From the NCBI GenBank assembly GCA_002067705.1, contig MVRL01000168.1:1-40789 (forward strand): 40,789 nt of DNA. Direction: 5' to 3'. This DNA is from Methanosaeta sp. PtaU1.Bin112. GTDB lineage: Archaea; Halobacteriota; Methanosarcinia; Methanotrichales; Methanotrichaceae. Each line of letters opens with the position of its first letter. Within the stretch, counting starts at the first letter, position 1. This document shows, piece after piece, positions 18,472-26,139 of this stretch. The notes under the pieces are model-generated. The model worked only from the letters and a program-made list of their open reading frames with translations, did no database searches and was not told where the DNA came from. The position numbers and the translations under genes are program-made.

Positions 18472-18570
18472 TTATTGCCTTCCAGCTAAAGCTCTCGACC
18501 CACGAATGGCGCAGGCCGCATCCCACAGCCATGTCTCCAGAGCAGTGATATCCAGGTGCTCTTCATTCAA
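18472..18570 (-). pseudogene. First 32 codons of a type I methyltransferase subunit (HsdM), broken
   Basis: Starting at TTG 18570 the frame reads NEEHLDITALETWLWDAACAIRG, which is the typical N-terminus of HsdM proteins ('LE.WLW.AA..IRG'). It then runs into unrelated residues and a stop at 18472-18474. The rest of hsdM, normally about 500 residues with the DPPF/NPPF methylation motif, is gone. The TTG overlaps the end of the UPF0489 gene by eight bases, so the restriction operon once followed that gene directly. Confidence 0.7.
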
Positions 18571-19393
18571 AGAGAGAACAAGAGTATGTTAACTCTTCGC
18601 TCGATGCATAGACCTCATTGATCAGGCCCAACGCCAGCTCCTGCGCCCTGTCCACAACCGTTTCCGGAATGTAGGACCTGGGCGTCTGAGACCGGGCCAG
18701 GCATATGAATTGCGGCCTGCCAAGGCGCTCCAGGACCTTCCGAACTGCCTCCAGCCTCTTTTTTATTACATCTTCAGGCCGACCTCGGTCGCTGTTTCCA
18801 TAAAGCCCGTCCAGATCAAATCCCACTGCGGTGGGAAGAATGCTATCCTGCATGTCCCTGCCAAAGTCATTCAGGGTTATCTTTTCGGGAACGGGAATGG
18901 TCTTGGCACTGCTTCCCCTGAGTGGGATTGTATTCTCATCCCAGACAATCCATCTGCCTTTTCCTTCACCGGGATTTGCCCTTCTCTCAGCCGTTTTTGG
19001 CTCATCAATTATCTCAGAGCCCGAGACTCTTCCATAGGAGTCTATTCGATTGTCTCTGGGGTGAAAATGGTAGAGGGCAGCCAGAGCTCCGTAGTGAAAA
19101 GCAGGACAGGAGAAGTTTCCTTCATTGACCTTTTCCCGGCTGTAGTTCTGAAGGCAGGGCATCAATCCAGAAATGAATGAATGCAGATCTCTTCCTTCCC
19201 TTGCCGGAAGAGCCGGGCAGCAATGGAACATGTCGTGATGAGCATCTATGCGCACTGCTACCAGCCTGCGCCTGTGCTGCAGAAATTCCCAAAACCAATA
19301 TGGAATGATATGGTTATGGGGATCGATGATGATTGTCTTAATTCCACCGACGAACAGTTCAATCGGCAAAGAGCGAGATAAATCGGAGAACAC
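18563..19393 (-). CDS. UPF0489 family protein (arginase-like fold)
   Basis: This 276-residue protein matches the UPF0489 pattern. It has an early hydrophobic strand and DPHNHIIPYWFWEFL, followed by VAVRIDAHHDMF (Asp50-Ala-His52-His53-Asp54). A central 'VGFDLDGLYG' strand and a conserved 'ICLARSQTPRSYIPE' segment come later. The DAHxD cluster resembles the metal site of the arginase/histone-deacetylase fold, suggesting a metal-dependent hydrolase of unknown substrate. The start is GTG at 19393, supported by AGGAGG seven bases upstream (19401-19406). It probably had its own promoter in the 130-base gap after cax. Its stop overlaps the dead hsdM start, suggesting it headed the lost restriction operon or that a deletion joined them. 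Confidence 0.75.
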   Translation of the reverse strand: MFSDLSRSLPIELFVGGIKTIIIDPHNHIIPYWFWEFLQHRRRLVAVRIDAHHDMFHCCPALPAREGRDLHSFISGLMPCLQNYSREKVNEGNFSCPAFHYGALAALYHFHPRDNRIDSYGRVSGSEIIDEPKTAERRANPGEGKGRWIVWDENTIPLRGSSAKTIPVPEKITLNDFGRDMQDSILPTAVGFDLDGLYGNSDRGRPEDVIKKRLEAVRKVLERLGRPQFICLARSQTPRSYIPETVVDRAQELALGLINEVYASSEELTYSCSLFE

Positions 19394-19493
19394 TGATTAT
19401 CCTCCTGGCTGCTGAGCGGATGCAATAAACTCAGCAGCTATGTCGCATGAATAATCGTTATTAAATGCGCATGCTAACTAAATAAATTTATCG

Positions 19494-19522
19494 CATATGA
19501 ATCACACGAATCATATGAATCA
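19494..19522. repeat. Two direct copies of CATATGAATCA
   Basis: The 11-base unit CATATGAATCA occurs at 19494-19504 and 19512-19522, 18 bases apart, with a further GAATCA in between. It lies directly after the cax stop and upstream of the UPF0489 gene. It may be an operator with half sites in phase or just simple AT-rich sequence. Confidence 0.4.
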
Positions 19523-19523
19523 T

Positions 19524-20597
19524 TTAGAGCTTAATCGGCAAGAAGAAGAACGCCATTGCCAATATGCCGTAGACTGCCAGCAGCATGGCTCCCTCCAGCC
19601 AGTTGGACTCTCCATCCAGAGATACGAGAGCTGAGATCATGGACGCTGCGGTGAGAGCGATCAGCTCCAGCAAATTAAACTCCAGCGTCAGAGGACTGCC
19701 CAGGAGCAGCGAGACGAAAACCAATACTGGCATCACGAAGAGAGCGATCTGCAGGCTGGAGCCCAGGGAGATTGAGAGGCTGAGGTCCATCTTGTTCTGC
19801 CTGGCTGCCTGGACGGCGACCAGGTGCTCAGCTACATTGCCGATTATGGGAACGATTATTATTCCTACGAAAAATGGGGTGAGGCCCAGGGTAGCGGTTA
19901 CTGCCTCAACCGATGATACCAATAGCTCGCTCATCAGGGCGATGCCGATCATGGACAGGCCCATGATAGATGATGCCTTTCTGGTGCTCCAGGCGTGCAC
20001 CGGCAAGGCTTCTCTTGCCGTTACAGGGGCGCATCCTTCTGAGGTGCAGCATCTCAGAGTGTAAACGACAAAGAGCATATAGAGAATCAGCATGGTCCCA
20101 GCAGAGGTCAGGCTAAGGCCTTCAACCAGCCCGGCGTCTGGAATGTAGAGGCTGAAGAGGGATGGAACGCTCATCGCTATCAGGGCGAGAACGGTCATCG
20201 TGGCATCAGTATCCACCTGCCTGCGGTCGAAGAGCTGCCGTCCGTTCTTAATGCCGCCAAAGAACATGGCAAACCCCAGAACCAGGAGAAGATTGCCCAG
20301 AATGGAGCCGGTGATGGAAGCCAATACAAGCTGCACCTGCCCGGCACGAATGGCGGCAAGGGTGATAATCAGCTCGGCGGCATTGCCAAAGGTGGCATTG
20401 AGAAGCCCGCCTATTCGCGGCCCGGTCTTTTCGGCGACCACTTCTGTCGCCTCCCCCAGAATCTTCGCCAGGGGAATGATCGCCAGTGCTGATGCGGCAA
20501 AGACAAAGATCTCATCGATGCCGATAAGATGTAACAGCAGGGCTATCGGCAGAAACAGGAGCAGCGATTGCAGGCCGCGAATTTGAGGGAGCATCAT
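19524..20597 (-). CDS. cax: Calcium (cation)/proton antiporter, Cax family
   Basis: This 357-residue integral membrane protein has about eleven helices. The two symmetry-related alpha-repeat motifs of Cax exchangers are clear: GGLLNATFGNAAELIITL near residue 63-80, and GNVAEHLVAVQAA near 255-267. They carry the acidic residues that bind calcium. The protein exports Ca2+ or other divalent cations in exchange for protons. A short 'CCTSEGCAP' cytoplasmic loop with three Cys between repeats is unusual. It starts 50 bases after the ECF-type ATPase on the same strand, so it may be co-transcribed; no clear ribosome binding site is seen before the double ATG. Confidence 0.93.
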   Translation of the reverse strand: MMLPQIRGLQSLLLFLPIALLLHLIGIDEIFVFAASALAIIPLAKILGEATEVVAEKTGPRIGGLLNATFGNAAELIITLAAIRAGQVQLVLASITGSILGNLLLVLGFAMFFGGIKNGRQLFDRRQVDTDATMTVLALIAMSVPSLFSLYIPDAGLVEGLSLTSAGTMLILYMLFVVYTLRCCTSEGCAPVTAREALPVHAWSTRKASSIMGLSMIGIALMSELLVSSVEAVTATLGLTPFFVGIIIVPIIGNVAEHLVAVQAARQNKMDLSLSISLGSSLQIALFVMPVLVFVSLLLGSPLTLEFNLLELIALTAASMISALVSLDGESNWLEGAMLLAVYGILAMAFFFLPIKL

Positions 20598-20647
20598 TTT
20601 AGCAGATGAAGACTTCGCATTTATCGATGATCGTTGATAGATTTTCC

Positions 20648-21517
20648 TTATCTGGCACGATGATGATTATGCTCTTTTCCATTGATTGCATGCATGTGTT
20701 CCTTTTTCCCTTCTCCATGCACATGCAGATGCTCATGTACTAGCTTTCCGTGCAAATGGGTGTGCTCGTGAACCAGATTGGTGGATAGCAGCAACTCATA
20801 GTTGGAGAGAACGCTCTCCGCATCCCGGTCCAGCCTGATGCGATGATCCTCGCCCATGACTATAGACCTATTGCTGATCTGGTCTATAATCTCCAGGTCG
20901 TGGGTGGCGGTTATCACCGTCTTGCCGGCATGGGCCAGCTCCTGGAGAAGCTCTATCAGCCACAGCTGCGTTCTGGGGTCAAGACCTGCTGAGGGCTCAT
21001 CCATCAGGAGAACATCAGGATTATTGGCGAGGACAGAGGCAATGCAGACCTTCTTCTTCTCTCCCCCGGAGAGGGTATGGGGCGATCGATCTCGCAATTT
21101 GCCGATCTGCATCATCTCCATGACATCCTCTACTCGGGATTTGACATCATCGATCGGCAGGCGCAGCTGCAGCGGTCCAAAAGCAATCTCTTCGTAGACA
21201 GTGGACGAGAAGAGCTGAATATCCGAGTTTTGAAAGACAAATCCCACCTTCGTCCGGAAGAATGTGCGAAATTCGTTATCTTTTATGCCATCAAAGGCTT
21301 CTTCGCTTACCAGATTGCCATAGGCATACAATTCTCCCGAGCTGGCATAGACAAGCCCATCCAAAATGGCGAGCAATGTCGATTTGCCGCATCCATTGGA
21401 ACCGATAATGGATACCTGCTCACCGCGCTTTATCTTCAGGTTAATATCCCTGAGAGCGTCGATCTTTCCCGCATAGGAATAAGAGACATTCCTCAAATCA
21501 AATATAGTGTCCATCAT
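20648..21517 (-). CDS. cbiO: ECF-type (CbiO/NikO-like) ABC transporter ATPase with His-rich tail
   Basis: This is a 289-residue ATPase of the energy-coupling-factor type, as used in cobalt and nickel uptake. It contains Walker A GSNGCGKST, the Q-loop FVFQNSDIQLFSSTVYEEIAFGP (the ECF hallmark), signature LSGGEKKK, Walker B VLLMDEPS and switch His in TATHD. The last 45 residues hold over a dozen His in HEHTHLHG, HEHLHVHG and HNHH clusters, a metal-binding tail. The usual partners CbiM, CbiN and CbiQ are not in the window. The start overlaps the stop of the Cys-rich ORF by four bases (ATGA), so I prefer ATG 21517 to the longer frame at 21544. Metal specificity (Co or Ni) is inferred. Confidence 0.88.
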   Translation of the reverse strand: MMDTIFDLRNVSYSYAGKIDALRDINLKIKRGEQVSIIGSNGCGKSTLLAILDGLVYASSGELYAYGNLVSEEAFDGIKDNEFRTFFRTKVGFVFQNSDIQLFSSTVYEEIAFGPLQLRLPIDDVKSRVEDVMEMMQIGKLRDRSPHTLSGGEKKKVCIASVLANNPDVLLMDEPSAGLDPRTQLWLIELLQELAHAGKTVITATHDLEIIDQISNRSIVMGEDHRIRLDRDAESVLSNYELLLSTNLVHEHTHLHGKLVHEHLHVHGEGKKEHMHAINGKEHNHHRAR

Positions 21518-21651
21518 TGTCTCGCTGTCTCCATCATTTCGCATGCCTCATTGAGAAAGCCGAAGATGCCATCAATGGTCTTTCCGACGAAAACCTTCTT
21601 GCCATATGATGTGGCAGAACAGCTGCAGGAATTGACGCATATCTCTTTCAT
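21514..21651 (-). CDS. 45-residue Cys-rich small protein coupled to the ECF ATPase
   Basis: This short frame runs from ATG 21651 to TGA 21514-21516 and encodes MKEICVNSCSCSATSYGKKV followed by a hydrophobic 'FVGKTIDGIFGFLNEACEMMETARQ'. It has four Cys, three in CVNSCSC near the start, a possible metal site. Its stop overlaps the ATPase start as ATGA, the normal sign of translational coupling, which is the main reason to believe it. No strong ribosome binding site is visible. A TATA-like TTTTATAATTTAAGG (minus strand, around 21694-21708) would give a leader of roughly 25 bases. Function is unknown; a metal-sensing leader peptide or small accessory subunit is possible. Confidence 0.5.
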   Translation of the reverse strand: MKEICVNSCSCSATSYGKKVFVGKTIDGIFGFLNEACEMMETARQ

Positions 21652-21709
21652 CTAATCCGGAATTTGCATTATTTCTTCGAGCGGATGAAATCTCCTTAAA
21701 TTATAAAAG

Positions 21710-21754
21710 GATATCGGGATGTATAATAATCATGATTGGCATGCATCCCATATC
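21710..21754. promoter_or_regulatory. Long imperfect inverted repeat between divergent promoters
   Basis: The arms GATATcGGGATGTAT (21710-21724) and ATGCATCCCATATC (21741-21754) pair over 13 of 14 positions with one bulged C, around a 16-base centre. It lies between the start of the Cys-rich ORF/ATPase unit and the secreted protein gene transcribed the other way. It is just upstream of the former's TATA-like element. Position suggests an operator, possibly for a metal-responsive regulator with widely spaced half sites, rather than a terminator. Confidence 0.45.
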
Positions 21755-21878
21755 ATAAAATATATATCAATAATTAATTTAAATGTAATTGCGCAGCATG
21801 CTTAACTATCATCACGATCTTTATTATCAGCATCACCTATATAAAGACTGAATTTAACACCCATATTCAGGTGATCGC

Positions 21879-22493
21879 ATGAGAAAGATGATTTTGCTGA
21901 TTTCTGCCTTCTGTTTTCTAAATTTATTAGGCATGACGTTGGCCCAAAGCAATGCTGCCAGCGCTAATCAGACCATGACAGTTCTCAAACAGGATAGCGG
22001 GACCAATATATCCAAGATGAATCTGACCTTGTATTCAGTTGGTCAGGATTGGGGGATCGATGCCTTTAGTGTTGGTGAAGCGGTAAAATTCACAGCACCA
22101 ACGCCTGACTGGAAATTGAAGCAGATCCGAGTGCTGGGATGGAACTACTTTAACGAGACTACGCTATCCGTCCCTTCGCCTAGCAACTTCCTCATTGAGG
22201 TCAGAGATGAAAAACTCGACCTGCTCTACAGACTTGCTGATACACAGAACGCATACTTCACCCTGGCAGCTCCAGGTCTGATATCCATAGATATTCCCGC
22301 TCTTCCTTTGACCGGCGACTTCTACATCATCTTCTACGATCGAAGCACAATGAAGATCGGTGTAGAGCTGGAGAATGGAACAGGAAACTCCTATCAATTC
22401 AATAGCATGAATGGCGAGTTGATTCCTGCGGATTTCAATATTGATAATCAGACGGTCAAGGTCAATTGGGTCATCAGAGCAGTAGGTGAGTAG
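21879..22493 (+). CDS. Secreted protein of unknown function
   Basis: This 204-residue protein has a clear signal peptide (MRKMILLISAFCFLNLLGMTLAQS, cleavage near residue 22-24). A mature part of about 180 residues is rich in beta-strand-like alternation and potential N-glycosylation sites (NQT, NMT, NET, NGT). I do not recognise a family; the 'FYIIFYDRSTMKIGVELENGTGNSYQFN' region looks like a beta-sandwich. A TATA-like CTATATAAAG at 21837-21846 and an AGGTGAT ribosome binding site at 21869-21875 support expression from this ATG. It is divergent from the ATPase unit and 32 bases upstream of a GGR-like gene. Confidence 0.75.
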   Translation: MRKMILLISAFCFLNLLGMTLAQSNAASANQTMTVLKQDSGTNISKMNLTLYSVGQDWGIDAFSVGEAVKFTAPTPDWKLKQIRVLGWNYFNETTLSVPSPSNFLIEVRDEKLDLLYRLADTQNAYFTLAAPGLISIDIPALPLTGDFYIIFYDRSTMKIGVELENGTGNSYQFNSMNGELIPADFNIDNQTVKVNWVIRAVGE

Positions 22494-22525
22494 AAGACGG
22501 CGATTTCTTTATACTTTTTTTCATT

Positions 22526-23698
22526 ATGGACTTATTCGATGTAGCCGTTATCGGCGCCGGGCCTGCCGGTTCTATGGCCGCCAAGTATTCCGCTAAATCC
22601 GGAGCCCGCACGATTCTGCTGGAGGAGCATGCCGGGGCTGGCTGGCCAGTGCAGTGCGCCGGACTCTTGGGCCAGGAGGCTATGGCTGAATCGGAGATCT
22701 CCTCGAGATCCATTGTCCTGCAGGCTATGAGAGGTGCGACGGTCTTTTCTCCAGGCTGCCGGCGCCTGGACTTCAAAGCAAAAGCTGCCAAGGCCTGGGT
22801 TGTTGATAGGAGGCTCTTTGACCAGGCAATGCTCGCCCAAGCTGTGGCCAAAGGTGCTGAACTTCGCATCCGCTCAAATGTGCGAAAGATAAGGCGAGAA
22901 AGAGGGTATAGCATTCTCACGCTCGCCGGAGGCAGAGAGATCAAATCGAAGATTGTGATATCTGCGGAAGGTGTCTCTGCCCGTATCGCCCGGCAGGCAG
23001 GCATATCGCGGTCTCAGATGATTCTCTCCGGGGCTCAGGTGCAGGTGCCTTTTGCTGTTGAAGACCCGGAGAAGGTGGAGGTCCATCTGGGAGTGGCTCC
23101 TGGGCTCTTCGGCTGGGTTATTCCCCTGGATGAAGGATCATCCCGCATCGGCCTGTGCGCCCGCGATCGGGGATGCGAGCGGCTGCGCTCTTTTTTGAAG
23201 ACGGACATCATCAAGAAGAGGCTTCGGGGATCGCCTGTAGCTCTGAACGTGGGGGGCCTTCCTCTGGGACCGGCTGCCGTCACCGCAGTCGATGGTCTGC
23301 TGGCGGTGGGAGATGCCGCAGGTCAGGTCAAGCCCACCTCAGGGGGCGGAATTTATCCCGGACTGGTGGCGGCAAAGATTGCGGGAGGCGTCGCGGCTGC
23401 CGCGGCAATAGAGAGCGAATGCACAGCTTTGCGGCTCATGGAGTACGACCGGCTCTGGAGAGCTGCCTTGGGTCGCGAGCTGGAGATCGGCATGAGAGCA
23501 AATCGCATGCTGAGCAGGATGAGCGACGCAGAACTGGATGAGCTGGTGGGCTATCTGGCAGCAAAGCCCAGGCTCATCAAAGCCATAGAAGAGCACGGGG
23601 ATATCGATCGGCCCAGCCTTCTAATGGCCCGGATGATGCGGCATTTAGACTGGGATGCCATCCGCCTGGCCAGGCTGCTGGGATACGCCTTAAGATAA
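22526..23698 (+). CDS. Geranylgeranyl reductase family flavoprotein
   Basis: This 390-residue FAD enzyme is related to digeranylgeranylglycerophospholipid reductase, which saturates archaeal membrane lipid chains. The N-terminal Rossmann motif is VAVIGAGPAGSMAA (residues 7-20) and the first acidic FAD contact follows in LLEEHAG. The family pattern WPVQCAGLL around residue 41-49 matches the 'P..C.GGL' active-site segment. The second FAD motif is GDAAGQVKPTSGGGIYPGL near 258-276. Length and motif order fit the family well. Whether it is the main archaeol-saturating enzyme or acts on another isoprenoid such as a quinone or polyprenol cannot be told. A second, more divergent member lies at 36285. 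Confidence 0.88.
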   Translation: MDLFDVAVIGAGPAGSMAAKYSAKSGARTILLEEHAGAGWPVQCAGLLGQEAMAESEISSRSIVLQAMRGATVFSPGCRRLDFKAKAAKAWVVDRRLFDQAMLAQAVAKGAELRIRSNVRKIRRERGYSILTLAGGREIKSKIVISAEGVSARIARQAGISRSQMILSGAQVQVPFAVEDPEKVEVHLGVAPGLFGWVIPLDEGSSRIGLCARDRGCERLRSFLKTDIIKKRLRGSPVALNVGGLPLGPAAVTAVDGLLAVGDAAGQVKPTSGGGIYPGLVAAKIAGGVAAAAAIESECTALRLMEYDRLWRAALGRELEIGMRANRMLSRMSDAELDELVGYLAAKPRLIKAIEEHGDIDRPSLLMARMMRHLDWDAIRLARLLGYALR

Positions 23699-23778
23699 CG
23701 ATACCCTGCCGGAATCGTGAGTAATTCTTGATAGATTTGTTGCTGCTGCAAAATATAGAGAAAAATATGATCAAGTAA

Positions 23779-23797
23779 AAACAAAAAATTTTTGTTT
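23779..23797. repeat. AT palindrome upstream of the substrate-binding protein gene
   Basis: This is a perfect inverted repeat, AAACAAAAA-A-TTTTTGTTT, followed within a few bases by another TTTTTGTT. It lies 80-100 bases after the GGR-like stop and about 90 bases before the next gene. The T-runs could terminate the upstream transcript; an operator role for the next gene is equally possible. A TATA-like GATTATAAATC follows at about 23825-23836. Confidence 0.4.
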
Positions 23798-23884
23798 GAT
23801 AATTTTTGTTACTAATATCCGAAAAGATTATAAATCAACATTTTGATAGGCTCTCGGCACCAAGCTACTTGGAGGAATTGATGG

Positions 23885-24982
23885 ATGCCATCGAGAGCAT
23901 TTTACAGCAGCTTAGCAATTATTTCGTGCATCATAATGATGATTCTTCCCGTTTTAGGGGAGGAGGTTAGCTACCCGCTGAATATGACCGATTCAGCAGG
24001 CCGCAATGTGACCATAGTCATGCCGATTGAGCGGGTAATTCCTATCAATACGAATGCCAATGAGGTTGTGACTATGCTCAAAGCGGTCGACAAAGTCGTT
24101 GCCGTTGATGTGGATGAAGCGAAAAAGAGCGAAATGCCAAAGGAGATCAAGAAAAAGCCAACTGTCGGCAAGTGGGATAACCCCGATTACGAGATGATCG
24201 CCAATATCGCTATGAAGGGCGATACAATTGTGCCAGATATACTTCTAATAACATATCCTGAAGCAGATAAGAAATATGGTGCAGAGCCCGTAGCAAAAGC
24301 TCTGGAGGCATTTAAGAATATAACTGTGGTCGGCTTCAAGCTCTCCCGACCGGAGACCATGGAAGAGGAGATCGCAAAGCTAGGAATCCTGCTGGACAGA
24401 CAAAAAGAAGCGGACGATTATATTGAATGGTACAATGGATACAAGAATAAGATCGAAGATGCCATCCGGGGAAAGACGCCGCCCAAGGTCTATGTGGAGA
24501 CATGGAATAAAGGAGCAGGCCTGGGTTCGTTGCCTTCTATCGGCAGAGGATCGGCCCTTCACAACCAGACCAAATTTGCCGGTGGAATCAATATCTGTGG
24601 CGACATAAAAGAGATGTCTCCCAAAGTTGAATGGGAATGGGTGACTACCCAGAATCCGGATGTCATTGTCAGCCTGCAGTCCATAGATCAGATCGGATGG
24701 GAGAAGGGACCCAGCCAGGACAGCATAATGCTGGATAAAGTGAGAAATGAGATACTTAGCCGTCCCGGAGCATCCGCGGTCTCGGCAGTGAAAAAAGGGA
24801 GGGTTTATGTGGTCAGCGGAAGCCAGTTCTATGGGCTGGACAGCATCGTGGGCATCGCCTATTTTGCAAAGATGTTCTATCCAGATGTAGACCTGGACCC
24901 GCAGCAGATTTACAAGGAATATCTGGAGCGCATGGATGTGAAATATCCGGAAGGAAGGATACTGCTCTACCCAGAGGAGTAG
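23885..24982 (+). CDS. Exported periplasmic-binding-type protein for iron or cobalamin complexes
   Basis: This 365-residue protein has a signal/anchor segment at residues 7-24, then 'NMTDSAGRNVTIVMPIERVIPIN', which is the typical start of TroA/BtuF-type substrate-binding domains. The later order of motifs also fits: 'ALEAFKNITVVGF', 'WEWVTTQNPDVIV' and 'AVSAVKKGRVYVVSG'. Such proteins deliver iron-siderophore, cobalamin or molybdate-like ligands to an ABC permease. No BtuC- or FecCD-type permease or ATPase is adjacent, so it is an orphan that must share a remote transporter. GGAGG at 23871-23875 fits the ATG at 23885. Ligand specificity is not readable. Confidence 0.85.
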   Translation: MPSRAFYSSLAIISCIIMMILPVLGEEVSYPLNMTDSAGRNVTIVMPIERVIPINTNANEVVTMLKAVDKVVAVDVDEAKKSEMPKEIKKKPTVGKWDNPDYEMIANIAMKGDTIVPDILLITYPEADKKYGAEPVAKALEAFKNITVVGFKLSRPETMEEEIAKLGILLDRQKEADDYIEWYNGYKNKIEDAIRGKTPPKVYVETWNKGAGLGSLPSIGRGSALHNQTKFAGGINICGDIKEMSPKVEWEWVTTQNPDVIVSLQSIDQIGWEKGPSQDSIMLDKVRNEILSRPGASAVSAVKKGRVYVVSGSQFYGLDSIVGIAYFAKMFYPDVDLDPQQIYKEYLERMDVKYPEGRILLYPEE

Positions 24983-25081
24983 GCTGCTGAAGCTGCGTTC
25001 CTGCCTGGGCATCCTGGCCTCATTCTCATGCCTGAAATTGCCTTGCCCAGGAATGCAAATTTTTTATTATAAATGTGATAA

Positions 25082-25459
25082 TCAATTTGAATGCAGGATG
25101 CAATTCTTCTTATTGCAGCCGGTTCTGACCTTTGGTTTTGCCACTCTTTGCAGGAGCCCCTTGTCAAGGCCGATCTCCATCCAGGCCCATGCCCAGATTA
25201 TTGCCTCAAAAGCTCTGATGAGGTCATCCTTTTCCAGGAAAAATTGGCAGTCACGAATGTAAGCGGAGACATTCTCCAGGAAGCTTTCATCCCCGGATAT
25301 ATTCTCGAAAAGGTCCTGCGCCTTTCTCTGCCATTTAACGGTCTCATCACGCAGATCTTTTTCCAATTTTCCTTCCGAGGATCTTCTCGCGCCGCAGACT
25401 GCAACAGGCTCCTTTCCCGCTTTAATATTTATTCCCGGACATCCGGTCTCTCGGTTCAT
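25082..25459 (-). CDS. DUF357-family archaeal protein
   Basis: This is a 125-residue mostly helical protein. The central part 'LEKDLRDETVKWQRKAQDL', followed by 'YIRDCQFFLEKDDLIRAFEAIIWAWAWMEIGLDKGLL', has the pattern of the archaeal DUF357 family (short helical bundle with 'A..F...DL..AFE...YA..WLD'). It follows the purine phosphoribosyltransferase gene by 14 bases on the same strand, and the pairing supports a shared operon. The function of DUF357 proteins is unknown. The C-terminal Cys-containing tail (TGCNKKNCILHSN) is outside the domain and may be extra. Confidence 0.75.
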   Translation of the reverse strand: MNRETGCPGINIKAGKEPVAVCGARRSSEGKLEKDLRDETVKWQRKAQDLFENISGDESFLENVSAYIRDCQFFLEKDDLIRAFEAIIWAWAWMEIGLDKGLLQRVAKPKVRTGCNKKNCILHSN

Positions 25460-25473
25460 ATCCGTCTCAATGC

Positions 25474-26052
25474 CTATTTGCCCAGGCCGTTTTCCGATCT
25501 CTTAACACTGGTCACCCGGCTCTCGCTTACCTCGACATCGACCATTGTCTTGATAGAATAACCTTCCGCTTTCAGCCGATCTGCGCCGTCTCCTCGCTTT
25601 ATTACCACTACCACGTCCTTGACAATGGCACCGGCAACCTTCAGGGACTGGAGCACAGCAAGAAGTGTTCCACCTGTACTGACGACATCATCAACCACAA
25701 TGACGCGATCGCCTTTATTTATGCCGTTCAAGAATAATTGCGACTTGGAGTAGCCTGTCACCTGGGAGACTTCAATCTCGCCGGGAAGACCGTATTTGCG
25801 CTTTCTTATTATCACCAGGGGAACGTCGCAGATAATGGAAAGGCCGATGCCTATGGGAATTCCCATAGCTTCAACGGTAACGATCTTGTCTACCTCCAAA
25901 TCGGCAATGCGCACGATATGGCCGGTGATCTCCCGGATCAGCTCTGGCCTGACCTCGGGCACCCCGTCAGTGATGGGATGAATGAAGTAGTTGTACTCGC
26001 CCCTCTTGAAGATCGGAGCTTCAAGCAAAGATTTTGTCAGCCTTTCCAGCAT
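25474..26052 (-). CDS. hpt: Archaeal hypoxanthine/guanine phosphoribosyltransferase
   Basis: This 192-residue enzyme transfers phosphoribose from PRPP to hypoxanthine or guanine in purine salvage. The PRPP-binding motif VIVVDDVVSTGGTL is clear in the middle. The N-terminal 'GEYNYFIHPITDGVPEVRPEL' and the 'GIPIGIGLSIICDVPLVIIRKRKYGLPGE' region match the archaeal HGPRTase subgroup, which is closer to adenine phosphoribosyltransferase in sequence than to bacterial Hpt. It is first in a two-gene unit with the DUF357 gene. A TATA-like AGAATATAAAG is seen about 20-30 bases upstream of the ATG on the minus strand. Adenine specificity is not fully excluded. Confidence 0.9.
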   Translation of the reverse strand: MLERLTKSLLEAPIFKRGEYNYFIHPITDGVPEVRPELIREITGHIVRIADLEVDKIVTVEAMGIPIGIGLSIICDVPLVIIRKRKYGLPGEIEVSQVTGYSKSQLFLNGINKGDRVIVVDDVVSTGGTLLAVLQSLKVAGAIVKDVVVVIKRGDGADRLKAEGYSIKTMVDVEVSESRVTSVKRSENGLGK

Positions 26053-26139
26053 CGCTAAAGCCTCATGCTTTATATTCTAAAATCAGGGAAATAAAGTTAT
26101 TGGATGGCCACGCAAGAATGCGATATGTCAGCTATTATT

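Noticed and set aside
19494-19522. CRISPR or replication-iteron interpretation of the CATATGAATCA repeats
   Set aside because: There are only two short copies 18 bases apart with no spacers, no associated genes and no AT-rich unwinding element.
21710-21754. Terminator interpretation of the long inverted repeat
   Set aside because: It lies between two genes that point away from each other, so no transcript is expected to end there.
24380-25012. 210-codon minus-strand frame opposite the substrate-binding protein
   Set aside because: It is a shadow of the plus-strand gene, which has a signal peptide, a ribosome binding site and family motifs.
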